64,000 bases of DNA, from NCBI GenBank assembly GCA_014529385.2, contig CM043944.1, positions 57,297,268 to 57,361,267 of the forward strand, in the 5' to 3' direction. The first letter of the stretch is position 1; every line of letters starts with the position of its first letter. Under the pieces are notes generated by a model, which was given only the letters and a program-made list of their open reading frames with translations, was not told where the DNA came from and ran no database searches. Positions 53,906 to 63,735 of the stretch are shown here, piece by piece. Source of the DNA: Adiantum capillus-veneris (Eukaryota > Streptophyta > Polypodiopsida > Polypodiales > Pteridaceae). The position numbers and the translations under genes were made by a program.

Positions 53906-54521
53906 GGGGCACGCGACCCATGGGATCACGACCATACAGGTTACGAGTTGGAATTGTAGAGGTTTCCCATGGCATAAGTGAGAAGGGTTGGTAGATATTC
54001 TACCACAAGCTGACATAGTCTTTCTATTGGAAACATGGGAATAAAACACATGCAGGCTGCCGGACATTAGTGGGTACATCAAGCACTCAGTATGGTGGAC
54101 TGGTACCAAAATGCGAGGACAAGGAGGTATAGCTCGTAAAAGGAACATAATTTTGGAAACTGCACGCTAATACTTGAAAGGCACTTAGTACTATGTAAGT
54201 GAAGATAGAACATCGGCACAACAGGCAGCAAGAAGGAAAGCATATGAGGAACGCCTCAAGGAGAAAAAACCGACATCACCATCTAAGGATGCATAGGGGC
54301 ACGCGACCCATGGGATCACGACCATACAGGTTACGAGTTGGAATTGTAGAGGTTTCCCATGGCATAAGGGAGAAGGGTTGGTAGATATTCTACCACAAGC
54401 TGACATAGTCTTTCTATTGGAAACATGGGAATAAAACACATGCAGGCTGCCGGACATTAGTGGGTACATCAAGCACTCAGTATGGTGGACTGGTACCAAA
54501 ATGCGAGGACAAGGAGGTATA
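53743..54521 (+). repeat. 390-bp tandem duplication inside A1
   Basis: From GCTCGTAAAAGGAAC (53743) to AAGGAGGTATAGCT (54133) the sequence repeats at 54132-54521 with only about three differences. It duplicates the end of ORF1 and the start of the endonuclease. Its near-identity means it is recent or an assembly artefact. Confidence 0.9.
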
Positions 54522-56309
54522 GCTGTAATATATAAGGAAGAGCTTCAAAAGATGGTTGATGTGTGCAAGGTTGACAAGCACAAACGCTATATATGGGGTT
54601 AAGGTTTGCTCATCAAAAGGATTGATCTTTATCGCAGGATGCTATATCCTGCATCGAGAGTCACCTTTTTATGACACAAACCAGCTACCTAAAAAGGATC
54701 CCTTTGCTGACCTATGTAGAGACATTGCAATGTATGCACGTGAGGGAGCAGTAGTCATTCTTGGGGATCTGAATGCCCGGATTGCAAACACACAGGTACA
54801 ATTGACGGACCATTCACTGCACCCTGCGGATAAGAATGGAGAACTTATGCTTGGTCCTATGTGGGACAGATGTTCAAGTGATAACATCATGAATGCACAG
54901 GGGTCAGCTATGATAAGTATGATGAACTCAATGCAGCTTGTAGCCATGAATGGTGCGGATAAGTTAAGTTCATACACTCTGGATCATACACTTGTTACAC
55001 GGCAAGACATGGGAGGAGTACAAATGATTATGCCTTGGTGAGATACGATGCATTGGACTTGGTCCACCGTTTTGAAGTGGGTAGCAGGTTACCGACCTCA
55101 GACCATACACCAATCCATATATGCCTACACATGCCAAGTATGCCTATTGTCAACATAATGAATACACCGAACTGGTCATACAAGATGCAACTCACGAAAA
55201 AAGAGGACTATGCTAGTCTCTTAGATAGCTTACTGTTTGACCGGAACATGCCTTGTGACATTGAAGAGACGTGGAAGATCTTCCAACATGCAATGGAGGA
55301 AGCGACAAGAACCATTATGGGCAAATATCAAAGTGGCAAACAGATTAGGAAGGGTTTACCTCATAATCCTTGGTTTGATGCAGAATGCAAGGAGGCGAAA
55401 CGTAAGATGAGAGGCCTATCACAACACTCAAATGAATGGGAATGTGCTGCTAGAGAATACGATACACTCACGAGGAAAAAGAGACGCATGTATGAACTCT
55501 CAAAAGAACAACTAGACTTGAGCAGGTTCAAGAAAGAGCCAAAGAAAGCTTGGCGTAACATGAAGGGGAAGAAAGAGGACGTGATGGGAGATTTCAGCCC
55601 ACACGAAATGTATGCTTATGTACAAACTCTGTATGCCCCGCCGGGGGCTCAAGAGGTGATATACACAGGGCCTCAGGCTGAATATCCAAAGCCCATCACC
55701 TTCCAGGCAATCATTAAAGGCCTCAAAAGCCTGGCGAATGGGAAAGCAGCTGACACATTACATCTTAACTCTGAAATGTTGAAATGGTCAGGTAGTGAGG
55801 CTAAGAAATGGATACACCATATGATGAATCAAGCAATCAACCAATACCTACCTCAAGATTGGCAAGAGAACTGGGTGAAAGTGCTCTTTAAAGGAGGTGA
55901 CCTCAATTTGCTTACTAATTATCGCACTATCATGGTGAGCTCATGTATGGCAAAACTTTTTGGAAGCATTATCGAGAAAGATCTTAGCACATGGGCTGAA
56001 AATAACTGGAAACGCGCCATTGGACAAGCAGGATTTAGAGCCCGTCATAGCACGGTAGACCACGTGATGACACTCCGGGTCTCGATGGAAGAAGCCAGGC
56101 TAAAAGGCAAAACTCTGTATTGCTGTTTTGTGGACTTCAAGAAAGCGTTTGACACAGTACCTTGTCAAGGTCTATGGTCACGTAAGGAAACTCTAGGAGT
56201 TCCTATGCATATCAGGGCAGCCGTAGGGCGCCTATACCAAGAGGTCAGATGCAAACTCAAGACAAAAACAGGTTTCCTCACAAGAATTCAGGAGCACCAT
56301 GGGAATTAA
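54522..56309 (+). pseudogene. A1 endonuclease and first half of reverse transcriptase
   Basis: The endonuclease shows GLIFIAGCYILHRESPFYD, VVILGDLNARIAN (G-D-x-N motif), SSYTLDHTLVT and LPTSDHTPIHICL (S-D-H motif). The 424-codon frame at 55035-56309 then gives NPWFDAECKEAKRKMRGL, KSLANGKAADTLHLNSEMLK, NYRTIMVSSCMAKLFGSIIE, GQAGFRARHSTVDHVMTLRV and CCFVDFKKAFDTVP with the first palm Asp. The N-terminal endonuclease strands (VTSWNCRGF) lie within the duplicated segment. The frame shifts by one before GIKQGCPLSP. Confidence 0.85.
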
Positions 56310-57688
56310 ACAAGGATGCCCTTTGTCACCTACGCTTTTCGGACTATGCATAGACGAGCTTGATGATTTCATCAACGAGGCTATGAGAGAGGGGGGAGAT
56401 CACCCTAGTATTGGCACTTTCACGCTTCTCCTCATATATGCCGATGATGTAGTTCTCCTTGCCTACAATGCCCTCATTCTACAGAGACTTCTGGATGTAG
56501 TACATGCATTTTGCAATGCAACGGGCGTGTCGGTCAATGTAGCCAAAACAAAGATTATGTCAGTCCACACATGTAGAAATGAGAATCAACCTATCATCAC
56601 GTATGACGGGCAAACACTCCAAGCGGTTGAGAGTTTTAAGTACTTGGGCATCTATGTTCCCTCAAACCATGCATGGGGGAGTTGCGTGCAAAACAGAATT
56701 GATGCAGGACATGCAAAATACTATGAATTTGAGAACATGTGCAAGCAGAGTCGATGGGAAATTAAGTCTATGGCATTTGATGCATGTGTGGTCCAAACAA
56801 TACTTTATGGTGTAGAGGTATGGGGGGGGGGGTATCCCCGCTAGCACTTGGAATGACATTGAAAAGATACAGAAGAAATTCCTATGTAGACACCCGGGGA
56901 TCAAAACTACCACCCCATACTCAGTGATGCTTTTGGAGACAGGCAAGAGACCTTTGGAAGTGCAAGCCTTACAGAGAGTACACAGATACCTCATGAAAGT
57001 TAAGATGATGCCAGAGAGCCGTCTACCCCACAAGGCATGGCAAACCGGATGTAAGCCGCAAAAGAATTACAAGAGTAAGTTTCTCACATCTAGTCTTGTA
57101 GAAGACATACGGAAATGGTTCTCTAGATGGAATGTGGGAGACCATGTGGACATGCATATAGAGGAACACACCGAACATGAACATGGGCTGAATTTTGACA
57201 TAAGCATACTTGAAGCCCTACACACCAGATGGAAGACAGCAGTACACAGGTCCAAATTTGAGTACTACAACAAGCACATCAATACACAATATTGGGAGAC
57301 CTACAAGACTGGGGACACTCAGATGCATATAAAGACACCCATGTCCCACCAGGCAAGACGAGCCATTACTTTGGTGCGGACGCGATCACACATGCTCAAG
57401 ATTGAAACGGGAGGGTGGCTGAATATTAAGGAAAATAGGAGGACATGCCCACAATGCAAGTTGAACAAAGTGGAAAGCGAGGCTCATGTCACCGTTGAGT
57501 GCCCAGCATACGCACACATCCGTGTTGAATTTCCACAACTCTTTCAAGGGAATGTCACCTTTGAGGAGCTTCTCTTTCGGATACACCCCTCCCCGGTAGC
57601 TTTAGGCATCTACTTTGCCAACATATTGGATCATCACACAACACTCACACACAAGAAAGCTACTAGCCCACTACCCCCTCTCACATGA
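56299..57688 (+). pseudogene. A1 reverse transcriptase second half and C-terminus
   Basis: MGIKQGCPLSPTLFGLCIDE and LLLIYADDVVLLAYN (catalytic YADD), then TGVSVNVAKTKIMSVHTC and ESFKYLGIYVP lead into the thumb. A run of ten G at 56822-56831 shifts the frame and the text resumes at about 56832. The C-terminus has LTSSLVEDIRKWFSRWNVGD, a CX2CX9HX4C finger (CPQCKLNKVESEAHVTVEC) and SPVALGIYFANILDHHTTL. Copy A2 shows the unshifted version of the G-run site (VEVWGPSIPANTW). Confidence 0.85.
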
Positions 57689-57714
57689 GGGGAACATCTT
57701 GTAGACCTTTTGTG

Positions 57715-57745
57715 GTCCCATGGGTCATTTTGGCCCCCCGAGGAC
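57715..57745 (+). other. 3' stem-loop of LINE family A
   Basis: The outer stem is GTCC/GGAC (57715-57718, 57742-57745) and the inner stem is GGTC/GGCC with loop ATTTT. The same arrangement with GTCT/AGAC occurs in family B (58508-58538). It lies just before the tail and is a candidate recognition structure for the element's reverse transcriptase. Confidence 0.5.
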
Positions 57746-57762
57746 GTAAATACAACATCATC

Positions 57763-57767
<5 letters not shown>

Positions 57768-57797
<30 letters not shown>
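57768..57797. repeat. (CT)n run at the 3' tail of A1
   Basis: About 15 CT units follow the ATC repeat of A1. More CT-rich text runs to 57861, where B6 begins. Confidence 0.93.
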
Positions 57798-57799
<2 letters not shown>

Positions 57800-57863
57800 G
57801 TGGGCAGGTTTTCTCTCTCAACACTTTCTCTCTCTATGCTATTCATCTCTCTCTCTCTCTCTA

Positions 57864-58384
57864 TTGGTCAGATTCGCACATCCTCACACCAGCTGGAGAT
57901 TGAGACGGGTAGATTCAGAGGGATACCACCAGAGGCTAGGATATGTCAACTATGTGGTAGAGAGACAGAGACAGAGCTACACTACATATGCCATTGCACT
58001 GTGTATTATAAGATATGAGGGCGCTTCCATTGCTTATTCAGGGAGGGTTTTGGACCCCTAGATAGAGTCATGAGGTATCAGGACCAGAGATGCCTTGGCT
58101 TATATGTACTTGAGCTACACCGACATAGAGACAGTCTGTTGGGGAGACATGGAGTACGACAGTCGCAGAGACAGATCACAGATTTCTTTGGATCGAGGGA
58201 GCCAAGAGACCAACCACCAGCACAGAGTTGTACCCGCATTCATACCAGAGGCACCCTCATTGACAAGGCGATTGAGCTCGGGAGATCGAGACGACCACGA
58301 CTGAGACACAGGAGCACACTACATCGACGGAGACTCCAGCAGGAGATCAGAGGCATTCTAGCACGACACCCAGATTGTCATTGA
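57864..58384 (+). pseudogene. B6 ORF2 C-terminus with zinc finger and PIP-box motif
   Basis: IGQIRTSSHQLEIETGRFRG, a complete finger CQLCGRETETELHYICHC (CX2CX8HX4C), one stop, then REGFGPLDRVMRYQDQRCLG in a shifted frame, and QRQITDFF at 58166-58189, an exact QxxIxxFF PIP-box match. TRGTLIDKAIELGRSRRPRL and ARHPDCH close the protein. Confidence 0.82.
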
Positions 58385-58507
58385 GGGCCTATTCTACATT
58401 TTCACATCTCACATTTCACACTTCATTTCAGTTTTCATTTTTACTTTCAGTACTTTTTGTACTTGTACTTCAGACATTGTATTAGATTCACCACTTTGTA
58501 TCTGATG

Positions 58508-58538
58508 GTCTCCTAGGTCATTTTGGCCTTTTGAAGAC
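58508..58538 (+). other. 3' stem-loop of LINE family B
   Basis: Outer stem GTCT/AGAC, inner stem GGTC/GGCC around ATTTT. It is also present in B1 (8129-8160, with G-T pairs in the inner stem) and B5 (42795-42825 on the minus strand, with a G-T pair in the outer stem). Confidence 0.5.
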
Positions 58539-58576
58539 GTTAATATATCATTTCATTTCATTTCATTTTCTCTCTC

Positions 58577-58881
58577 CACTTGGTTGGGGGTTGCAGGGAG
58601 AGCGCGAGGGACGGGGGGGAGCGCGAGGGGGGGGGGGCGCGAGAGCAGCAGCGGGAGTGAGAGCATGGGCAGCAGCGGGAGCAGGGACAGCGTGAGGGGG
58701 AGCGGGAGCAGGGGCAGCGTGAGCGGGGGCGGGAGCAGAAGCTAAGGCAGGGGCGTGGAGCAGCAGCAGCGGGAGCAGGGGGCCGAGAGAGGGAGAGAGA
58801 GAGGCTAGGCAAGGGCGCGAGCAGGGGCAGCGTGAGGGGGGGTGAGAGCAGGAGCTAAGGCAGGGGCGCGGAGCAGCAGCA

Positions 58882-58923
<42 letters not shown>
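58577..58923. repeat. GC-rich G-tract block and (GA)n before exon 4
   Basis: Repeated GCAGCAGCGGGAGCAGGGGCAGCG-like text with several G runs (one of 10 bases near 58629), ending in a (GA)n run at 58885-58921. The exon 4 acceptor lies 25 bp further on. The long Pro/Ser/Ala frames across it are compositional. Confidence 0.7.
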
Positions 58924-58924
<1 letters not shown>

Positions 58925-58948
58925 TAATTTCTTTCTTGTTTGATGTAG

Positions 58949-59409
58949 CTTCTCTAGAGAGGGAGTTTTGGGCTACGGGAACAGTCAATGAAGATATGCT
59001 GAAGGCAATTGAAATTCTCTTCTACAATTTCCCTCGGCTTAGAGGTACAGAGGCTGCAACATTGTGTATACCTCAGTTGGTTGGTGCACTCAAGGTTGGC
59101 ACTGAGCTTGCCCAGGAAGCTGCACTCGATGCACTATTATTGTTACGGCAAGCATGGTCTTCAGCTGCCAATGCAACTGAAGTAGGCAAAACTCAATCTA
59201 TGGCCATGGTGGATGCTATCCCTGTGCTGCAAATGTTAGTGAGATCAGGTCCAGAGCACTTCCAAGAAAAAGCAGAGGCTTTGCTGCAGTGTCTGCCAGG
59301 AAACTTGGTTGTTACAATTAAACGTGGTCATAATCTGAAACAGTCCATGGGAAGCACTAATGCTTTTTGCAAGCTTACACTAGGCAATGGGGCTCCAAGA
59401 CAAACAAAG
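58949..59409 (+). CDS. CSI1-like: CSI exon 4: last armadillo repeats and start of the C2 domain
   Basis: The acceptor TTTGATGTAG ends at 58948, only 25 bp after a (GA)n run. With the base carried from exon 3 the peptide reads [20 protein letters not shown], closely matching the CSI segment (LERELWATGTVN) that follows the last armadillo repeats. It continues through [14 protein letters not shown] and [12 protein letters not shown], then enters the C2 domain at about residue 2014 ([20 protein letters not shown]). In CSI1 the C2 domain is implicated in membrane and microtubule association. The donor GTTGGT at 59410 is in phase 0. The 26.4-kb separation from exon 3 is bridged only by phase and homology, but both are exact. 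Confidence 0.95.
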
Positions 59410-59502
59410 GTTGGTTTGTCCCTATTGCTTGTTTTCTCCTGAGATTATTTCATGTTGTCCTGTCAGGCTTGTTTGAAATGCTTGGGCTCCCTACTGTTAC
59501 AG

Positions 59503-59619
59503 GTGATTTCCAGTAACAGCTCTCCAGAATGGAATCAGGACTTTGCTTGGGCATTTGATACTCCTCCGAAGGGTCAAAAGCTTCGCATATCCTGCAAAAG
59601 TAAAAATGCTTTTGGAAAG
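59503..59619 (+). CDS. CSI1-like: CSI exon 5: middle of the C2 domain
   Basis: The 93-bp intron ends in CTACTGTTACAG (59502). The 39-codon exon begins VISSNSSPEWNQDFAWAF and continues DTPPKGQKLRISCKSKN to FGK, the C2 beta strands with the SPEW motif typical of CSI proteins. The donor GTAATA follows at 59620 in phase 0. In angiosperm CSI1 about 45-55 more residues follow, containing VTIQID and a closing IEFQWSN-type strand. I did not find them in the remaining 4.4 kb, so the final exon lies beyond the window or has been missed. Confidence 0.93.
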
Positions 59620-60447
59620 GTAATAGGAACTTTCATAAATTTGCAGCTTTTTTTTAAAATTTACGCTTTGAATCCTCTTGAACAGCATTTCGGTTTAGGA
59701 TCAGGGAGTTGAATGCATAAATGGTAATGTCTTTCAGTTGTTTCCAGCCTTAAGGGAGGACTATCATAAACATATACTAAAGATACAACAGAAGACATTT
59801 GTGATATGCCATCTCAAGACTGATACACAATTGTTTTTGTAAACATGGCTTTTATGAGTGGTTCTGGAGGCCGTTAGGGTATCTATTTAATTGCAACTTT
59901 ATAGTAGCTGCAAAGATGAGGAGGAAAGGAATTGGTCAGGCCTATTGCGAATGTGTAACCAGATAAGCCAGAATGTAACTGACTGTAAGGGGTCTGCTGT
60001 ATGTATGAAGCAAATACACCAGATGAAAATGATTTCAATATCATGGTTACAATCAAGCACTGTAACTTGTGTCAGTGCTGCATATGCAGCATTTGCAACG
60101 ATTTCCGCGTCATTCTCTTCTCAGTTTCAACCTGTGTAGGAAAAGCCAGCCATAGTACAAAACACCAGTAGCTTACACTCAGTTCAGCACCTTTATCCTT
60201 ACATTAGATTGCCACTTCAGCAATTTTTCCTCTGAAATAATCTTAGAGGGGCTCATTCTTCTTATTGCAACTTTTCCTTGCTGTTTTTTGCAGATTCTAT
60301 TTGACCTGTGACCCGCAGAACAAGTGTGCCAATCTTGTAGCATAGGTTTTTCTAATTCTAATGAGCCTCGAGGCAACAATAGTGTTGATAGCACTGCCAA
60401 AGACTGCGTCCACTGACTTGTAAATAATTTGTAGAGATGGGCGGGTT

Positions 60448-60643
60448 GGTTCTAGAATTTTCTAGATTTGCTCGTTTGGCTAGAGTACCTCCTGTGTACT
60501 GGGCTACTTGTGGAACATTTGTACCATGCTGAGATTGGAACATTTGGTTCAAGAATTTTCTAGACTTGCACGTTTTGCTAGAGTACCTCCCATGTGTTGG
60601 GCTACTAGTGGAACATTTATACCATGCTGAGATTGAGTTTATA
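60448..60643. repeat. Two tandem copies of a 98-bp unit
   Basis: GGTTCTAGAATTTTCTAGA at 60448 recurs as GGTTCAAGAATTTTCTAGA at 60546, and both units continue GCTAGAGTACCTCC, GGGCTACT, GTGGAACATTT and ACCATGCTGAGATTG. About ten differences separate them, so the duplication is old. Confidence 0.85.
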
Positions 60644-61633
60644 GATGAGAGTGTACCAACAAAATACCTATCCAATTATGTGAGTTGATACTGTAATCTG
60701 TGGGTGACTATACACCTATGAGTAAAATGTGGGGGCTGCTATATGCTGAGCACTTGGAAGTTTTTGAGGAGCTACCACTTGTAATAACAAGCGCGGGCTG
60801 TCACAAAGTTCTGGCGTGGTAGTGTTGAACTGCTGATGTTGCAACCTGTACTGATGGCTTAGTTGCTGATATGGCAGGCTGAATAGAGGCAGTGATTACG
60901 TGGTAGGCCGTAGGGCAGCTGCTGATATGGCAGTTGCACGTGGATGCTTTTAAGGGGCAGCCATTACAGTTGTGCTTTTGTGCCCCTACATGGGCCGTTG
61001 TTTTAGCAGTCGATTTGTGGATTACTTTTAGCAAATCGGTGAAGTTTATGAGTGTGGCATTGTGCCAGTTGTAATCAGATTGTGAAAGTGGTCTCTCGGA
61101 GCAAGAGAAAAGTGTTACTCTATGTTGCTTGACAGTATATAATAAAGAAATACCGCTAGGGGCACCTAGTTCAGGGGTCTATCTGTGTTAGAAGGGAACT
61201 CCGCCAATGGTGGAGGAGTAGGTTGAGATAGAAGTCTCAAAGGAGGACACCAATGGCAATGATTAGTCTGCAGACAGTGATGATAAAAGGATTAAGGTTG
61301 AGAACTTCCTAGACTGAGAGGGGTTACAAGTTGAAGATAAGTAAATAATCATGATTATAGCTATAACGAAGAAGCGTTACGCTACTAATGGAATAATGAA
61401 AACCCTCTTGTTTACCATGTTATTATAGACTTAAAACTGACAGGAGGAGAACATAGAGCTTTGGAGGATGCTTTTGGAGCATTGTAAGCAGAGCCCAAGG
61501 TAGTTAGGTATGGATTTGATACATGCATTGCTCGTCACCCTCGGATAAGGTACGTAAGATACGCAATGTATTGAAAGAAAATCACATCCTTGGAAGTTTC
61601 CGTATGCCGTACGAATGCCCATATTGTACAGTC

Positions 61634-61675
61634 GTACAGTATACATTCGTACGACCGTATGAATGTATACTGTAC
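61634..61675. repeat. 42-nt near-perfect inverted repeat
   Basis: Arms GTACAGTATACATTCGTACG and CGTATGAATGTATACTGTAC pair over 20 positions with a single mismatch and a 2-nt centre (AC). Related GTACG/CGTAC-rich text occurs at 61600-61630 and 61895-61940. It could be the core of a small foldback element. Confidence 0.8.
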
Positions 61676-62639
61676 TTATACAAATACAGTCCAACCCTTT
61701 TAAAAAAGCTATGTAGCTTGTACCTTGCCCTAGGTCATTTCAAATAAGTTTGTTAGGCCCTTCAACCTTGGACCTAGGTATAGTCCTAAGTCATGAGGTA
61801 ATTTACAGATGTCTTTTATGGATTTAAAGAGGTTTCATTAAAAAAACCATATTTATCCAAACCATATGATATAATTCCAAATACATTGTATTTTCTTGTA
61901 CGAAACTTTATCATACTTTACAGTATGACCGTACAATGACAACCCTGTTCTACATTGTTGATCAAAGATAAAAGTTCATATAAACAATGTACATTGAATA
62001 GATATTTTAAGTGAGGCTACAATGATGCATTTAAACTATAAAAGAGAACTTGAAAGTGTGAAGTATGGCTCTATTGCCACATCTTTCCTAATAAAAAAAA
62101 ATGTAATGTGGGAGATAAACCGATTGATAGAATACATAAGGTGCGCATGGTACGTATGGTATGGAAACAAGGGTTAGGTATACAAATGGATGCAACCATG
62201 GCACAACAGCGGTGCTCACACATGCTTTGCACAAACAAAAGACAGAGATTTTAATTACTTTAAACCTGGGCTTGTGTGAGAGAGAGGAGCCGCTAAATAT
62301 AGCTAACATGCACTCCTTCTAGCATTTGTGGAGGGGTCGACCCCTACTTTATGGACCTTCTATTGGTGGTGTAGATCACGTTGGGAACAAGCACCTTTAT
62401 CTCACGCATTAGGGTCTATGCAAGTAGGTACTTGAAGTTCTTGCATTACTCTTGGGACACCAAAATTATGGATCAGGGGCCATTTATAAGGAGTTTTGAT
62501 GTTGAAAAATTATGTCTGGTTCTCTAAACCATTCCCCATCTTAAAATGAAAGTTTTCAATGCTTTTGGCACGGACTTGCTTCTACTCCCTTGTTGGAGGG
62601 CGTCTTGTGTAGAAGAAATTTTGTTGGGAGGTTGTTTTT

Positions 62640-63533
62640 AGGACATTTTCTTCTCGGACAAATCCACTAGAACCTTGGCAGTCACTTTTTGAAAGTTTTG
62701 GAAGTAAGTTAAAATTTTTATCTGCATTTCATCCACAATCAGATGGTCAAACTAAGATTTACAATAAATTAGCCTTGATGTCTTGACGTCATATGTGCAT
62801 GATCAACAATCTCATTGGGAACAACATCTCCAGACTCCCACTAGTACAAGCAGTTTTGAATGACTCCTATTCTAGTGCCATTGGTAGAACTTTGGATGCA
62901 GCAACATTTGGTCGTCCGTTCTAGTCTTTGTTGACTAGATCAGTTGGTTAGTTGCCTGATGTCATTGCTAAGAGCCAATCCTTGGAAGAGGCTACTGAGA
63001 GTGTTAAGCTTCAGCTAAGCAAGGTTCATGAATCTTATTCAAGGGAGGCTAACAATCATCGTCAGGATGTTACTATCAAGGAAGGGGTTGTGTGTATCTT
63101 AGAATCATGAAGCAAAGGCTTAAACAAGTAGGAAAGAAGTACCAAGTTGTCTTTTAGGATGCATGATCCATTTCCAATCATTACAAAGATAAATGACGTG
63201 TCTATGAAATTGTGGTTACCTATTTCGTGGTCAATGCACAACGTTTTTCATGTTCCTTCGCTGAAGTCGTTTTAGGGAGAAGATTCTCGAAGAAGATGAA
63301 CCCTAGATTGTAGATGAAGCTGAAGTCATGGAGCTTGAGCAGATTTTACTACATCGCTTTTGGCACGGTTCCAAGAAGCAAGCTCGACAACACCTTTTGA
63401 AGTTCAAGAATCATGGAACCCACAAGACAGTGTGGGTTGATGAAGATTTTTTTGCAGATTACCCAGAGTTGTAAGCAGACTACAAGGAAGCCATGTAGCT
63501 TGATACCAATACCTCACCTTAAAAAGGGGGGAA
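62640..63533 (+). pseudogene. Chromovirus G4: end of integrase and chromodomain
   Basis: Broken frames carry the end of the integrase core (WQSLFESFGSKLKFLSAFHP then QSDGQT), SVKLQLSKVHESYSREANNH, MHDPFPIITKINDVSMKLWL, SWSMHNVFHVPSLKSF and the chromodomain end (KTVWVDEDFFADYPEL). The order and wording match G2 on the opposite strand. A polypurine tract (AAAAAGGGGGGAA, 63521-63533) follows. There are many stops. Confidence 0.8.
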
Positions 63534-63735
63534 TGTCACATGCACATCTAACCCTATGTGCATGTAGACAAGCTATAACTCCTACTGCTAGGATTTAGGA
63601 CAGCCTAGGAAGTGGACCTTTGTGAGCCTATTTGCAGGACGTGCATGTCCAGCCACTTTAGCTAGTTGCATACCCTCTAGTTGCACAAGAGCATGTGCCG
63701 ATGTGTGCTATGTGTAGGCACTAGGGAGTGTTTAC
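63534..63735 (+). repeat. Start of the 3' LTR of G4
   Basis: TGTCACATGCACATCTAACC directly follows the polypurine tract and is shared with the LTRs at 33894 and 21846 (minus). Similarity fades near 63735; the remaining 265 bp of the window are unassigned. Confidence 0.7.

Larger units (their letters stand above)
53019..57767 (+). mobile_element. LINE family A, copy A1 (near full length)
   Basis: The copy spans about 4.75 kb between two (CT)n runs. It has an ORF1 with coiled coil and RRM-like text, an APE-type endonuclease, reverse transcriptase, post-RT zinc finger, and a 3' end GGTCATTTTGGCCCCCCGAG, GACGTAAATACAAC, then an ATC repeat. A 390-bp internal tandem duplication (53743-54521) and frameshifts (near 56290 and at a G run at 56822) make it inactive. 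Confidence 0.87.
57862..58576 (+). mobile_element. LINE family B, copy B6 (5'-truncated)
   Basis: The copy begins at TATTGGTCAGATTCGC right after a CT run (57847-57861) and ends GACGTTAATATATCATTTCA plus further ATTTC units, then TCTCTCTC at 58568-58575. Only the last part of ORF2 and the 3' UTR are present. Confidence 0.85.
32555..58948 (+). other. Giant intron 3 of the CSI gene
   Basis: The intron is 26,394 bp long with a GTAAGT donor and a GATGTAG acceptor. Nearly all of it from about 33 to 58.6 kb is assigned to non-LTR families A and B plus LTR insertions. The first 400 bp (32555-32940) look like native intron. Confidence 0.92.
4676..59619 (+). other. CSI1-like: CSI-type gene (transcribed span visible in the window)
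   Basis: The span covers five coding exons of a CELLULOSE SYNTHASE INTERACTIVE protein plus two short and two giant introns. Intron coordinates: 4773-26851 (22,079 bp), 29931-30009 (79 bp), 32555-58948 (26,394 bp), 59410-59502 (93 bp). All have GT-AG ends and their phases agree across each junction (2, 0, 1, 0). The joined reading frame is about 2,091 codons, against roughly 2,150 residues for Arabidopsis CSI1, with the shortfall at the C-terminus. CSI1 (POM2) links plasma-membrane cellulose synthase complexes to cortical microtubules; that role is family knowledge. The open frame across 6.3 kb of exon argues that the gene is functional despite about 48 kb of transposon-filled intron. Confidence 0.9.
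59620..62639. other. Intron or 3' region of the CSI gene, no gene seen
   Basis: I searched for the missing C2 end (a VTIQID-like stretch) without success. A 98-bp tandem duplication and a 42-nt hairpin are listed separately. The other frames are short and unrecognised. Confidence 0.5.

Noticed and set aside
58558-58988. Two overlapping minus-strand Pro/Ser/Ala-rich frames
   Set aside because: They arise from GC-rich repeats and a (GA)n run and overlap the intact CSI exon 4 on the + strand.
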